A DNA stretch of 64,000 nt, taken from Rhodospirillaceae bacterium. GTDB taxonomy: Bacteria > Pseudomonadota > Alphaproteobacteria > UBA6615. Positions 34,216 through 43,853 of this stretch are shown piece by piece (the stretch's first letter is position 1; the number at the start of each line of letters is the position of its first letter). Made by a program: the position numbers and the translations under genes. Location: NCBI GenBank assembly GCA_018702955.1, contig JABJEK010000009.1:1-64000 (forward strand), read 5' to 3'. The notes beneath the pieces were generated by a model that saw only the letters and a list, made by a program, of their open reading frames with translations, was not told the DNA's origin and made no database searches.

Positions 34216-35616
34216 CTATTCCATACCTCGAACGGTAGGTCCTTTTACGCCAAGCGACTTCAATTTGCGATGCAGCGCTGAACGCTCCATCCCGACGAAG
34301 GTCGCCGTCTTCGAGATGTTGCCGCCGAACCGGTTGACCTGCGCCTCGAGATACTGCCGTTCGAACTCTTCGCGCGCGTCGCGCAGCGACAGACCAAGAA
34401 ACTCGGTGTTCGATGTGCTTTGTAGTGCCGTTGGTGTTTTTTCCATGATTTCCGGCGGCAGCATTTCGGGACGAATGGAATCGCTCGAATCGCTCGATGA
34501 CATAATCAACAGCCACTCGATCACATTGCGCAGCTGGCGCACATTGCCGGGCCAGTTATGCGCCTGCAGCGCCGTCATCGCGTCGGGTCCGATCCGGCGC
34601 GGCGGCATACCCGCCTGCTCCGACGCCCGGCGCATGAAGTGTTCGGCCAGTTTCGGAATATCCTCTCGCCGGTCGGTCAGGTTCGGAATTTCGAATGGCA
34701 CGACGTTCAGCCGATAGTAGAAATCTTCCCGAAACTCGCCCGATTCAATTTCCTCAAGCAGATCGCGCGTGGTGGTGGCGACCACGCGTACGTCGACCTT
34801 GATCCGCTGCCCACCACCGACCCGTTCAAAGGTCTGGTCCTGCAGAACCCGAACGATCTTTCCCTGCGTCTCGATCGGCATATCGCCGACTTCGTCGAGC
34901 AACAATGTTCCGTTATGGGCCTGCTCGAACAAGCCGATCTTGCGGCCTTCCGCCTCACTGGTGCGCCCGGACTCGACGCCGAACAGCTCAATCTCCATAC
35001 GGTCCGGCGCCATGGATGCACAGTTCACGACAACGAAGGGCTGATCGGCCCGTCGCGAACTCGCATGCAACATGCGCGCCGCGACTTCCTTGCCCGCACC
35101 CGCCGGGCCGGTGATCAACACCCGACTGCCGGTGGGCGCCACTTTCTCGATCCCCTGACGCAGCAGCACGATGCTGGGTGAATCACCGACCATCTCGGTC
35201 TCGGGTCCCGCGCGTAGTCGCAGTTCGCGGTTCTCGCGCCGCAGGCGTGCAGCTTCGATCGCGCGGCTGACGATGGTGATCAGGCGATCGGTCTTGAACG
35301 GCTTCTCGATGTAGTCATAGGCCCCGACCTTGATCGCTTGCACCGCCGTCTCCACAGACCCATGTCCGCTGATCATCACGACGGGCACGTTCGGATGCTC
35401 GCGGCGGATCAGATGAAGAAGCTCCATGCCATCGAGGCGGCTGTCCTCGAGCCAGATATCCAGAACAACGAGGCTCGGCCGCCGTGCCGCGATTTGCTCG
35501 ATCGCCTGCTCGGCATTCGCCGCGTCGCGGGTTTCGTAGCCCTCATCCTCGAGCACACCGGCAATCAGAAGACGAATATCGTCTTCATCATCGACTATGA
35601 GAATATCTTCTGCCAT
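34216..35616 (-). CDS. ntrX: Nitrogen response regulator NtrX
   Basis: 466 residues: receiver domain (1-120, ILIVDDEDDIRLLI, phospho-Asp in LVVLDIWLEDS, KPFKTDRL), AAA+ domain (about 140-370, ITGPAGAGKEVAARMLHA, LLLDEVGDMP) and a Fis-type HTH (ISKTATFVGMERSALHRKLKSLGV). The GAFTGA loop used by sigma-54 activators is replaced by LFGVESGRTSEAEGRKIG, as is usual in NtrX, so it probably does not act as a classical sigma-54 activator. It pairs with NtrY in sensing nitrogen or redox state. It follows ntrY by 17 bp. Confidence 0.96.
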   Translation of the reverse strand: MAEDILIVDDEDDIRLLIAGVLEDEGYETRDAANAEQAIEQIAARRPSLVVLDIWLEDSRLDGMELLHLIRREHPNVPVVMISGHGSVETAVQAIKVGAYDYIEKPFKTDRLITIVSRAIEAARLRRENRELRLRAGPETEMVGDSPSIVLLRQGIEKVAPTGSRVLITGPAGAGKEVAARMLHASSRRADQPFVVVNCASMAPDRMEIELFGVESGRTSEAEGRKIGLFEQAHNGTLLLDEVGDMPIETQGKIVRVLQDQTFERVGGGQRIKVDVRVVATTTRDLLEEIESGEFREDFYYRLNVVPFEIPNLTDRREDIPKLAEHFMRRASEQAGMPPRRIGPDAMTALQAHNWPGNVRQLRNVIEWLLIMSSSDSSDSIRPEMLPPEIMEKTPTALQSTSNTEFLGLSLRDAREEFERQYLEAQVNRFGGNISKTATFVGMERSALHRKLKSLGVKGPTVRGME

Positions 35617-35633
35617 GTCCTGAGGTATCGCCC

Positions 35634-37973
35634 TTAAGCCGCCGTTGACGGTTCGTCGCCATCTTCATTGCCGGATTGCGGCAGATCGACCTGCAGGGTC
35701 AATACAATACGCGCGCCGGGCAGATCCTCACCCCGGTCCTCCAGGGTCAAGGTTCCACCATGTTGTTCGACGATTCGCGAGACAATCGCCAGGCCAAGCC
35801 CCGTCCCCTTGGACCGCGTGGTGACATAGGGTTCGGTCAGGCGATCGCGTTCCTCGACCGGTAGCCCGCGACCATTATCCTCAACGACGATCGACGCCGT
35901 GTTGCCGGTCTCGGTTAACTGCATGCGCACCCACCCCGGCTCACGCGCGGTGTCTCCGGGTGCATCGGGGCGGCCGACAATCGCATCCACCGCATTCTGC
36001 AGCAGATTGGTGAGCGCCCGGCTGACGAGGCCTGAATCACAATTCGCCAGCACCGGGATGCCGGGCAATTCGGTCTCAAATTGAATATCCGCCCGCGCCT
36101 GGTCTTGCAAGAACACCGCCTCGCGGCAGGTCTTCACCAGGTCAACCGGCCGCATGACAGGATTGGGCATCCGCGCAAACGCCGAGAATTCATCGACCAT
36201 CCGGCCAATGTCTCCGACCTGCCGGACAATCGTATCCGTGCACTGGGCAAACACTTCTGGGTCACTCTGGACCTCTTTCAAATATTTGCGTTTCAGGCGT
36301 TCGGCCGACAGCTGAATGGGGGTCAGCGGATTCTTGATTTCATGTGCGATACGCCGCGCCACATCCGCCCACGCCGCCTTGCGCTGCGCCGACTGGAGTT
36401 CCGTGACGTCATCGAATGTCACAACGAACCCGATCACGGTCTGCTGGGCGTCATATTCCGCCGCGATCCGGACATGGAGGGTCTTGCGATCCGTACCTGT
36501 TTCAACAGAAACCTCATCCTCGACCAGCCGTTCAGGGTCACTGACCGCGCGCGCGATCAGCTCAGCCAGCTCCGGCACGCACTCCCCAAGTTGGCGCCCC
36601 ATGAGCTCATCCAGCCTCAGGCCAAGCAGTGCGGTCGCGGAACGGTTGGGCAGGCTGACCCGCCCGGCACTGTCGAGACCAACCACGCCGGCCGACACAC
36701 CGCCGAGGACCGCTTCGGTAAACCGCCGCCGGTCTTCAAGCTGACGGTTCGCTTCGGTCAATTCACTACGTTGCTCGTCGAGTTGACGGGTCATGCGGTT
36801 GAAAGCACGGGTCAGCATACCGATCTCGTCATCGGACCGGCTTGCTTCGGCAAGGCGCACCCCCAGATTACCGGAACGCACCATTTCCGCAGCGTGGACA
36901 AGGCTGGCAATCGGACGGGTCAAACGGTTGGCGAACACAAAGGCGAGCCCGACCGCCGTCATCAGCAACAGCAGCGTGACGATGACAAAAATCGCCGCGA
37001 GCTCGATCTGCAAATCGGTCAGTTCTGATTCCACCAACGCGTAGTCATTTGCCGCGCGTCGTGTCGTCTCACGCAGCTCCAGCACGTTCGGGTCGATGAA
37101 CCTGCCGACATAGAGAAACACCTTGGGACTAACATCGAGCCCCACCAGGGCCCGCACCCGGTCGCGGCCTTCCGCTACCAGGACGACGGGTTCACCGTTG
37201 CTCGAATCCCCGTAGGCCCATGCGGGTGGCAAATCGAAGGTCAGTGACGAGGTAAATCCGGCTTCCGAAAGAATACGGCCCGTCGGGCCGAGCAACAGCG
37301 CTCCATGCACGGAATGACGTTCCGCCAGTACATCCAGGCTGCGCTGGGTACGCCGCCTGTCGGTCGCGATTTGCGGCCAGATCCGGTTCAACTCTTCGGT
37401 CATTGCGAACGCATCGGAGCGGAAAATCTGCTCATGCTCGCTGAGATAGGCCTCCGAAACCCGCACCGAGCTTTCGACGGCCTGGCGCACCCTGTCGCTG
37501 AACCAGTTCTGGATCGTGACGTTGAAGAACAAGGCGGCAAGAACGACGGCCAGGATCGCAGGGACGATCGCCACGATCGAGAACAGGCCGACAAGACGTA
37601 CATGCAAACGGGCGGCGGCAAGACCGGCGCGGCGCTGCCCCCACAGTCGAACCAGCGCCTGGACGACGACGGCACCAAGCGCCAGAACGAGCACGAGATC
37701 AACGGCGACCAGGACATCGAGAGCGGAATCGCCCATCCCGAAATCGCTGTTCCCCGTCAGGGTCAGGAATGTGGCGATGCCTGCGGTAACACCGATGACC
37801 ATAAGCACAAACGCCAGGCGTCGGCCGATGTTGGCACGCCCGGCCCACATGGCCACGCGCCGCATCGCAGCGGCATCCCGGCGTCCCGAACCGCCCGCAT
37901 ATTCCGGGGTCGGTTCGGACGTCACCTGCAGGGTCTGTCCGTGCGCCTTCCCGGGACTTACTTCATCGGTCAT
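35634..37973 (-). CDS. ntrY: Sensor histidine kinase NtrY
   Basis: 779 residues, the usual NtrY size. Three N-terminal hydrophobic helices (about 45-65, 80-105, 125-150) precede a periplasmic sensor region, then a further helix (about 320-345, IFVIVTLLLLMTAVGLAFVFA) and a HAMP domain (LTRPIASLVHAAEMVRSGNLGVRL). A PAS domain (FTEAVLGGVSAGVVGLDSAGRV) leads to the kinase core with ARRIAHEIKNPLTPIQLSAERL (phospho-His) and N, G1, F, G2 boxes (NLLQNAVDAIV, VEDNGRGLP, GTGLGLAIVSRIVEQHGG). It phosphorylates NtrX. A tandem repeat lies just upstream. Confidence 0.96.
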   Translation of the reverse strand: MTDEVSPGKAHGQTLQVTSEPTPEYAGGSGRRDAAAMRRVAMWAGRANIGRRLAFVLMVIGVTAGIATFLTLTGNSDFGMGDSALDVLVAVDLVLVLALGAVVVQALVRLWGQRRAGLAAARLHVRLVGLFSIVAIVPAILAVVLAALFFNVTIQNWFSDRVRQAVESSVRVSEAYLSEHEQIFRSDAFAMTEELNRIWPQIATDRRRTQRSLDVLAERHSVHGALLLGPTGRILSEAGFTSSLTFDLPPAWAYGDSSNGEPVVLVAEGRDRVRALVGLDVSPKVFLYVGRFIDPNVLELRETTRRAANDYALVESELTDLQIELAAIFVIVTLLLLMTAVGLAFVFANRLTRPIASLVHAAEMVRSGNLGVRLAEASRSDDEIGMLTRAFNRMTRQLDEQRSELTEANRQLEDRRRFTEAVLGGVSAGVVGLDSAGRVSLPNRSATALLGLRLDELMGRQLGECVPELAELIARAVSDPERLVEDEVSVETGTDRKTLHVRIAAEYDAQQTVIGFVVTFDDVTELQSAQRKAAWADVARRIAHEIKNPLTPIQLSAERLKRKYLKEVQSDPEVFAQCTDTIVRQVGDIGRMVDEFSAFARMPNPVMRPVDLVKTCREAVFLQDQARADIQFETELPGIPVLANCDSGLVSRALTNLLQNAVDAIVGRPDAPGDTAREPGWVRMQLTETGNTASIVVEDNGRGLPVEERDRLTEPYVTTRSKGTGLGLAIVSRIVEQHGGTLTLEDRGEDLPGARIVLTLQVDLPQSGNEDGDEPSTAA

Positions 37974-38006
37974 TCGATGCTCGATAGTGCACGTGCTTCC
38001 TTTGGG

Positions 38007-38035
38007 CCCTATAGGGGTCGTCCCTATATGGGGTC
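38007..38035. promoter_or_regulatory. Tandem near-palindromic boxes upstream of ntrY
   Basis: CCCTATAGGGGTC at 38007-38019 is followed 15 bp later by CCCTATATGGGGTC at 38022-38035. The first contains the perfect 10-bp palindrome CCCTATAGGG. The boxes lie 34-62 bp before the ntrY start codon in the 86-bp ntrC-ntrY gap. Their arrangement suggests a protein-binding site or promoter element controlling ntrYX separately from ntrBC. Confidence 0.4.
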
Positions 38036-38059
38036 ATACCGTTGAAAACGCACGATGTC

Positions 38060-39508
38060 CTATTTTACGCCCCGCACAACATCAATGTCTAACTCACGGA
38101 TTTTCTTACGTAATGTGTTCCGGTTAAGTCCCAGCATTTCGGCTGCGCGAAGCTGATTGCCGCGGGTTGCCTCAAGCGCCAGCGATAATAGCGGGCGTTC
38201 CAGTTCATGCAGTACACGCCCGTAAAGTCCGGGTGCCGGCAATCCATCCCGATGGGCGGAGAAATAGGTCCGCAAATGGCGTTCGACTGCTTCGGAGAGT
38301 GATTCGTCGTCTCCGCCTGCCTCATGCACGGAACCCGGCGCGGATTGCGCCAATTCAGCCTCGACCGTCTCGACACTGATGACATCCTGGCTGTAGAGGG
38401 CAGTCAGCCGCTGTACGAGATTTTCGAGCTCACGAACATTACCGGGCCAACGATAGTCCTGGAGCCGTTGCATGGCCTCCGGGACAAAGCTTTTGGGGGC
38501 TGTACCGCCGGTTTCGGCATTGGCCAGAAAATGGCTAACCAGCTCCGGGATGTCCTCGGTTCGCTCGCGCAGCGGCGGTATGCGCAGCGGAACAACGTTC
38601 AGGCGATAGTAGAGGTCTTCCCGGAACAGACCCTGTCGGACCGCCAGACGCAAATCCCGATGGGTCGCGGCAATGATCCGCACATTGGTGGAGATCGGCG
38701 TGCGTCCCCCAACGGTCGAATACTCACCTTCCTGCAACACCCGAAGTAATCGCGTCTGGGCCTCAATCGGCATATCGCCGATCTCATCGAGGAACAGCGT
38801 GCCCCCCTCGGCTTGCTCAAAACGCCCCGAGTAACGGGTGGTGGCGCCGGTGAAAGCACCCTTCTCATGGCCGAACAGCTCGCTCTCGATAAGTTCGCGC
38901 GGGATCGCCGCCATATTGATCGCCACGAAGGGCCCGAATTTGCGTTTGCCATAGTCATGCAGCGCGCGTGCGACCAATTCCTTGCCGGTACCGGATTCAC
39001 CGGTCACCATCACCGTCAGATCGGTGTTCATCAACCGGGCCAGCACCCGATAGATGTCCTGCATCGCCGGGGAGCGCCCGATCAACGGCAGATCCTCTTC
39101 TTCGCCCGGCAAACCAAAGTCCTGCTTGGTCGCCGGTGCCGGACTTTCGGACAGCGCACGCTGGACGACCTCGACCACTTCCTTGAGATCAAACGGCTTG
39201 GGCAAATATTCGAACGCACCGCGCTCGGTCGCCCGAACGGCGGTCAGCAACGTGTTCTGGGCGCTCATCACGATGATCCGCAGGTCAGGACGAATCTTTC
39301 TAATCCGCGGGATCAGGTCGAGACCGTTCTCATCGGGCATGACCACATCGGTGATTACCAAATCGCCCTCGCCATCGGAGATCCAGCGCCAGAGGTTGGC
39401 GGCGGTCCCGGTCGAGCGCACCTCATAATCAAGGCGCCCCAGCGCCTGGCCCAGAACGGTCCGTATGCTCCGGTCATCATCGGCAATCAGGATTGTCGCG
39501 GCGCTCAT
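38060..39508 (-). CDS. ntrC: Nitrogen regulation response regulator NtrC (NR(I))
   Basis: 482 residues: receiver domain ([18 protein letters not shown], phospho-Asp in [21 protein letters not shown]), AAA+ sigma-54 activator domain with [35 protein letters not shown] (intact GAFTGA loop) and [10 protein letters not shown], and a Fis-type HTH ([29 protein letters not shown]). It activates nitrogen assimilation promoters with RpoN when phosphorylated by NtrB. Its start overlaps the ntrB stop (ATGA), so the pair is translationally coupled. Confidence 0.97.
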   Translation of the reverse strand: MSAATILIADDDRSIRTVLGQALGRLDYEVRSTGTAANLWRWISDGEGDLVITDVVMPDENGLDLIPRIRKIRPDLRIIVMSAQNTLLTAVRATERGAFEYLPKPFDLKEVVEVVQRALSESPAPATKQDFGLPGEEEDLPLIGRSPAMQDIYRVLARLMNTDLTVMVTGESGTGKELVARALHDYGKRKFGPFVAINMAAIPRELIESELFGHEKGAFTGATTRYSGRFEQAEGGTLFLDEIGDMPIEAQTRLLRVLQEGEYSTVGGRTPISTNVRIIAATHRDLRLAVRQGLFREDLYYRLNVVPLRIPPLRERTEDIPELVSHFLANAETGGTAPKSFVPEAMQRLQDYRWPGNVRELENLVQRLTALYSQDVISVETVEAELAQSAPGSVHEAGGDDESLSEAVERHLRTYFSAHRDGLPAPGLYGRVLHELERPLLSLALEATRGNQLRAAEMLGLNRNTLRKKIRELDIDVVRGVK

Positions 39509-40635
39509 TTCGTATCTCCCGCAACCGTCTCGTCCACCGGCAGCATCACCTTGAACGCCGTGCCCGAATTGTCACTCTCGAGGTCGATAACCCCACCATG
39601 ATCGCCAACGAGCTTGGCAACGAGGGCCAGGCCCAATCCGCTCCCGTTCTTTTTGGAGGTCACAAACGGGTCAAACAGGTAAGGGCGGATATCCGGCGGC
39701 ACCCCCGAACCATTGTCGCGGACGGTGATCTCGATCGGCAGATCAACCCGTTCGCCGGTCCCGGGCAGCGCCAGGCGCAACCCGTGCCGATAGCGGGTTT
39801 CGATGCGAATTTCACCGCCACGCTCATCGACGGATTCCGCCGCATTCTTCACCAGATTGAGGAAAACCTGAATGAGTTGATCCCGGTTGCCGAACACCAT
39901 CGGAAGAGATGGGTCGAACAACGGCACGAAGCGGATATTCCTGGCAAAGCCGCTCTCTGCGGAGCGCTGCGCGCGATCAAGGACCTCGTGAATGTTAACG
40001 GCGGTGCGCTCGGGAAGCCGTTCGTCGGAAAAAGCCTCCATACGGTTCACCAGCGAAACAATACGGTCCGCCTCGTCGCAGATCAGCTGGGTCAGTTCAC
40101 GACCGTTATCGTCGGTATCGTCTTCCAGCAGCTGCGCGGCACCGCGAATACCGGAAAGCGGGTTCTTCACCTCATGGGCCAGCATCGACGCCATTGCCGT
40201 CACCGATCGTGCCGCGCCGCGATGCACCAACTGACGGTCGATATGACGTGCCAGCGTCTGTTCGTGCAGACTGATCACCACCACGCCATCGGCTTCGGAC
40301 AGGGGTTGCGCCTGCACGGACATTTCTCGCTCGTCCAGGCGTGGCCCTTCGATACATACATCGCGCTCGGCATAACTCGCACCGGCATGACGTGATTTTT
40401 CTATGACGAAAAACAACGGGTTGTCCGAAGTTATGAATCCATCCAGCGAGTTTCCGACGAGGCTGTGCGCCCCAACGCCAAACATCTGCTCGGCCGCGTA
40501 GTTCACGTACCGAATGGTGTTGTCCGCCCCCACCGCAATGACCGCATCACTGAGTGAATTCAGGACCGACCTGGGGTCAACGCCGGCAAACAGGCCCGTG
40601 CCGGTTTCTTGAGACCGGTCATCTGCGATCGACAT
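39505..40635 (-). CDS. ntrB: Nitrogen regulation histidine kinase NtrB (NR(II))
   Basis: About 376 residues. A PAS domain ([41 protein letters not shown]) is followed by the kinase core with [23 protein letters not shown] (phospho-His) and the ATP-binding N, G1, F and G2 boxes ([47 protein letters not shown]). There is no membrane segment, so it is the soluble PII-controlled kinase/phosphatase acting on NtrC. The ATG at 40635 shares a base with the dusB stop (TGATG); the ORF track uses a GTG three bases earlier. Confidence 0.97.
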   Translation of the reverse strand: MSIADDRSQETGTGLFAGVDPRSVLNSLSDAVIAVGADNTIRYVNYAAEQMFGVGAHSLVGNSLDGFITSDNPLFFVIEKSRHAGASYAERDVCIEGPRLDEREMSVQAQPLSEADGVVVISLHEQTLARHIDRQLVHRGAARSVTAMASMLAHEVKNPLSGIRGAAQLLEDDTDDNGRELTQLICDEADRIVSLVNRMEAFSDERLPERTAVNIHEVLDRAQRSAESGFARNIRFVPLFDPSLPMVFGNRDQLIQVFLNLVKNAAESVDERGGEIRIETRYRHGLRLALPGTGERVDLPIEITVRDNGSGVPPDIRPYLFDPFVTSKKNGSGLGLALVAKLVGDHGGVIDLESDNSGTAFKVMLPVDETVAGDTK

Positions 40636-41642
40636 CACGCGGCCTCCAGCGACAAATTGTGGAAACGGTGCATCTCGTCGAAGATCACCCGTTCATCCAG
40701 CGTGTTGTTGACCACATTCCGGAACTCGGCCGCACCGGGAATACCGGTGATGTACCAGCCGATATGCTTGCGGGCATTCCGGATGCCGGTGCTCGCGCCG
40801 TACAGGGAGAGCATCCCATCGAGATGCTCGCGCAGGATCTGCCAGCGCGCGGCGATATCGGGCTCGGGCCGCACCTGTCCGGTCGCGAAATGATGCGCCA
40901 CATCGCCGGGAAACCAGGGATGACCCTGCGCCGCGCGGCCGATCATCACCGCATCTGCGCCCGACCGTTCGAGGCATGCATAAGCATCGTCAATGGACCG
41001 GATGTCCCCGTTCGCGATCAACGGAATGGACACGCTGTCCTTGACCTCGGCGATGAAGTCCCAGTCGGCCGTGCCGGTGTAGAACTGGCAACGCGTGCGA
41101 CCGTGCACGGTCAGCATCTGCACCCCGATATCCTCGGCAATTCGCGCAAGTTCGGGGGCGTTTCGGCTGTCGTCATCCCATCCGGTACGCATTTTCACGC
41201 TCACCGGTACTTCGACCGCATCGACCACGGCCTGCATGATCTCGGTTGCCAGGGGGATATCGCGCATCATGGCGGAGCCCGAAGCCTTGCGGACGATCTT
41301 CTTGGCCGGGCAACCGAAGTTGATATCAACCAGATCCGCGCCCCGTTCGACCGCCAGGACGGCCGCGTCAGCCATGATCTGCGGCTCTGTCCCGGCCAGT
41401 TGAATTGATACCGGGCCAGTGTTTTCGTCAAACAGCATCCGCTGGGAAGACTGGCGCGTGTTCAGGAGCATCTGCCGGCTGGCAACCATCTCGGAAACCA
41501 CCAGTCCGGCACCGAATCTCGACGCCAAACGCCGAAACGGTCGATCGCTCACACCCGACATCGGGGCGAGAATCACACGATTTGGGATTCTAACGGCCCC
41601 GATTTCAAGGGGTTTTGAGAGATCACAGGAAATATTGCTCAT
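40635..41642 (-). CDS. dusB: tRNA-dihydrouridine synthase DusB (NifR3)
   Basis: 335 residues, a TIM-barrel flavoprotein. NRVILAPMSGVSDRPFRRLASRFGAGLVVSEMVAS opens the FMN domain. VDINFGCPAKKIVRKASGSAMM contains the catalytic Cys, and VSVKMRTGWDDDSRNA, LTVHGRTRCQFYTGTADW and PLIANGDIRSIDDA follow. It reduces specific uridines in tRNA to dihydrouridine. In alphaproteobacteria this gene was named nifR3 and is the first gene of the ntrBC operon, exactly as here. A 21-bp inverted repeat lies in its upstream region. Confidence 0.96.
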   Translation of the reverse strand: MSNISCDLSKPLEIGAVRIPNRVILAPMSGVSDRPFRRLASRFGAGLVVSEMVASRQMLLNTRQSSQRMLFDENTGPVSIQLAGTEPQIMADAAVLAVERGADLVDINFGCPAKKIVRKASGSAMMRDIPLATEIMQAVVDAVEVPVSVKMRTGWDDDSRNAPELARIAEDIGVQMLTVHGRTRCQFYTGTADWDFIAEVKDSVSIPLIANGDIRSIDDAYACLERSGADAVMIGRAAQGHPWFPGDVAHHFATGQVRPEPDIAARWQILREHLDGMLSLYGASTGIRNARKHIGWYITGIPGAAEFRNVVNNTLDERVIFDEMHRFHNLSLEAA

Positions 41643-41677
41643 TTTTTACGCACATACGCCGTATGATTATCGTTTGA

Positions 41678-41698
41678 GCACAATAGAGCCGATTGTGC
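41678..41698. promoter_or_regulatory. 21-bp inverted repeat upstream of dusB-ntrBC
   Basis: Perfect 7-bp arms GCACAAT and ATTGTGC with a 7-bp spacer. The site is 36-56 bp upstream of the dusB start codon and overlaps the candidate -10 box. GCAC...GTGC halves resemble NtrC-binding sites, though the spacing is wider than the enterobacterial consensus. NtrC autorepression of this operon is known in Rhizobium. Confidence 0.45.
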
Positions 41699-41708
41699 AG
41701 CGCAACAA
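41680..41708 (-). promoter_or_regulatory. Candidate promoter of the dusB-ntrBC operon
   Basis: On the minus strand TTGTTG (41708-41703) is followed after 17 bp by TATTGT (41685-41680). The match is modest, but spacing and distance to dusB fit. The inverted repeat covers the -10 and part of the spacer. Confidence 0.3.
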
Positions 41709-41726
41709 GAGTTATCTGGGCATTTC

Positions 41727-42539
41727 CTAACCCATAACCACATCGGTGACGAATTTCACACCCGGGAAGGCCAGCGTGATCAGCAGGTACGCGAACAGCA
41801 CAATACGGGCCGCCCGGCGGCCACGCAGTCCGCTGCCCCGATGGAGTAACAGCAGGAGCCCGATAATCACGAATGTCGCCACCGACAGGGTGGATTTGTG
41901 GTCCAGTTCGACAAATTCGCCGGTCGCGGACAACTGGGTCGCCACACCCGTCAACAGCCCGGCTCCGAGCACGACTTCCGCCGCCACCAAAAGCCTGATC
42001 TGCAAATACTCCGCATCGGCGACCGCCGGCAGAATCTCGGACCATCCCGAGACCGTGTGGGCGCGCAACGCCCGTTCCTTGGCCCAGATCGCCAGCGCCG
42101 CAACGGCTGCGATGCTGATTAACCCATAAGTGACCAGCGATACGCCGATATGGACCTGCAACCACGCCGTCAGCAGATTGCCCGACAACGGTTCTTCGGG
42201 AACCGATGACCATGCCAGCGCGACGAGCGCCAGCAACACCAGATAGGGCAGCAACAATCCGCTCAGGCGGCGCGCGGCTTGCGACAGAATACAAACCGCC
42301 AGATAGATGACCATGGTCGCGGCAATAATCGTCCACAAGGTGGCGCTGAAACCCGTCCGCCATATCCCGCCGGCGACGGAAATATCGAGGGCCAGCGGGC
42401 CGACAGTCGCAACCGCCAGCAATAACCAGAACAGGAAACCACCGCGCGGCGCGAGCGCATCCCGGCGGCCGAACGGAAGCAGCGCTGCCGGCAACAGCGT
42501 CAAAAGCGCCGCAATACCCAATGTGATCGATCCACCCAT
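41727..42539 (-). CDS. Cytochrome c assembly / inner membrane protein (CcsA, YpjD-like)
   Basis: About 270 residues with eight hydrophobic helices. LLTAWLQVHIGVSLVTYGLISIAAVAALAIWAKERALR and GEFVELDHKSTLSVATFVIIGLLLL match the YpjD-like branch of the CcsA/CcmC/ResC family, with two conserved His positions (QVHIG and LDHKS) that could bind heme. The WWD heme-handling motif of true CcsA is not seen, so a general role in membrane cytochrome assembly is more likely than full ligase activity. The start is the ATG at 42539 (MGGSITLGIAALL); the ORF-track start at 42821 lies inside the divergent ispDF gene. Confidence 0.82.
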   Translation of the reverse strand: MGGSITLGIAALLTLLPAALLPFGRRDALAPRGGFLFWLLLAVATVGPLALDISVAGGIWRTGFSATLWTIIAATMVIYLAVCILSQAARRLSGLLLPYLVLLALVALAWSSVPEEPLSGNLLTAWLQVHIGVSLVTYGLISIAAVAALAIWAKERALRAHTVSGWSEILPAVADAEYLQIRLLVAAEVVLGAGLLTGVATQLSATGEFVELDHKSTLSVATFVIIGLLLLLHRGSGLRGRRAARIVLFAYLLITLAFPGVKFVTDVVMG

Positions 42540-42601
42540 GGACACATCATACGTGCCTCGCCCGCGCCGGTCACTCGCACGTCCCGGTGTCATATGTGAT
42601 T

Positions 42602-42642
42602 GTACCGTCAGCCGATTTCGGTACGACGCCTTGGCAAGCCAA
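42602..42642. promoter_or_regulatory. Two inverted repeats in the ccsA-like/ispDF divergent gap
   Basis: GTACCG and CGGTAC (42602-42624) are 6-bp arms 11 bp apart. TTGGCAAGCCAA (42631-42642) is a compact palindrome immediately after. Both lie between the divergent starts at 42539 and 42690, where regulator sites would be expected. No regulator is proposed. Confidence 0.3.
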
Positions 42643-42689
42643 AGGTGTGCGACTAACGTGCGCCCAGATTTCGCCTGGAGTGGCCAAAC

Positions 42690-43853
42690 GTGCCCGAAAC
42701 CGTTGCCCTCATTGTTGCCGCCGGCCGCGGGTCCCGCATGCCGGGCGACGTGCCCAAGCAGTATCGACACCTGCACGGACGCCCCATCCTGCGCCATGTG
42801 CTTGAGACGTTCATCGCGCACCCCTCAATTTCTGGCGTATACGCGGTGATTCATCCCGATGATCGCGCGCGGTTCGCGGATGTCAGTCTGGGCCTGGATA
42901 TAGGCCCGCCAGTTCTCGGCGGCGATACCCGGCAGGAATCAGTTCGAAACGGCCTCGAAACACTTGCCGCGGGCGCAGCGCCCGAACGCGTGCTGATCCA
43001 GGATGGCGCCCGTCCGCTCACCTCGCCCGCCCTGATCGACCGGGTCATCGATGCCCTTGGCGAGGCCGAAGGTGCGGTGCCGGCCCTGCCGCTGACGGAT
43101 ACGGTCAAACGGGTCGATGGCGGCGCGGTCGTCGAGACGGTCGATCGCAGTGGGTTGTTCCGTGCGCAAACGCCCCAGGGCTTCAGGTTTCAAGCGTTGC
43201 TGTCGGCACATGAGAGTGCGGCCAGGAACAGTAACTTTACCGATGACGCGTCCATCGCCGAGGCCGCGGGCCTCAGCGTCGCCGTCGTCACCGGCGAGGA
43301 ACATAATATCAAGATCACCCATGACGACGATATGGCCCGTGCTGCCGCATGGCTGCACGGCGTGCGCGAAACCCGGGTCGGTTCCGGCTTCGATGTTCAT
43401 GCCTTCGGTCCCGGTGGCAGCGTGCGTCTCGGCGGCGTCGATATCCCGCACAGCCAGGCGCTCGCCGGCCATTCCGACGCCGACGTCGCGCTCCACGCTC
43501 TGACGGACGCCATCCTGGGCGCAATCGGAGACGGCGATATCGGCTCCCACTTCCCACCGTCGGATCCCCAATGGCACGGGGTGGATTCAAGCCAGTTCCT
43601 GAACCACGCGGCGAACCTTTTACGCCAACGACACGGCGCGTTGGTCCATGTCGACCTGACAATCATCTGCGAGCAGCCGCGCATCGGCCCGCACCGCGAT
43701 ACCATGCGCGCGCGGGTTGCGGATATACTGGCGATCGACGTTGGCCGCGTATCGGTCAAGGCGACCACGACCGAGGGCCTCGGGTTCACCGGACGCGGCG
43801 AAGGCATCGCCGCGCAGGCAAGCGTGACGATCACCGTTGAGGCAGAGCTATGA
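42690..43853 (+). CDS. ispDF: Bifunctional IspD/IspF (MEP pathway fusion)
   Basis: 387 residues carrying two enzymes. Residues 1 to about 225 are Isp[34 protein letters not shown] and [16 protein letters not shown], ending [11 protein letters not shown]. Residues from about 228 are Isp[51 protein letters not shown] with the DxH metal site, [10 protein letters not shown] and [21 protein letters not shown]. It makes CDP-methylerythritol and then methylerythritol cyclodiphosphate. The fusion is standard in many alphaproteobacteria. The start is a GTG. Its stop overlaps pgpA. Confidence 0.96.
   Translation: MPETVALIVAAGRGSRMPGDVPKQYRHLHGRPILRHVLETFIAHPSISGVYAVIHPDDRARFADVSLGLDIGPPVLGGDTRQESVRNGLETLAAGAAPERVLIQDGARPLTSPALIDRVIDALGEAEGAVPALPLTDTVKRVDGGAVVETVDRSGLFRAQTPQGFRFQALLSAHESAARNSNFTDDASIAEAAGLSVAVVTGEEHNIKITHDDDMARAAAWLHGVRETRVGSGFDVHAFGPGGSVRLGGVDIPHSQALAGHSDADVALHALTDAILGAIGDGDIGSHFPPSDPQWHGVDSSQFLNHAANLLRQRHGALVHVDLTIICEQPRIGPHRDTMRARVADILAIDVGRVSVKATTTEGLGFTGRGEGIAAQASVTITVEAEL

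Noticed and set aside
33031-34281. 416-codon ORF on the plus strand
   Set aside because: Antisense to trkA; same shadow composition and no domain.
34950-35000. Missing GAFTGA loop in NtrX as a defect
   Set aside because: NtrX proteins in alphaproteobacteria commonly lack this motif, so it is a family trait and not a mutation here.
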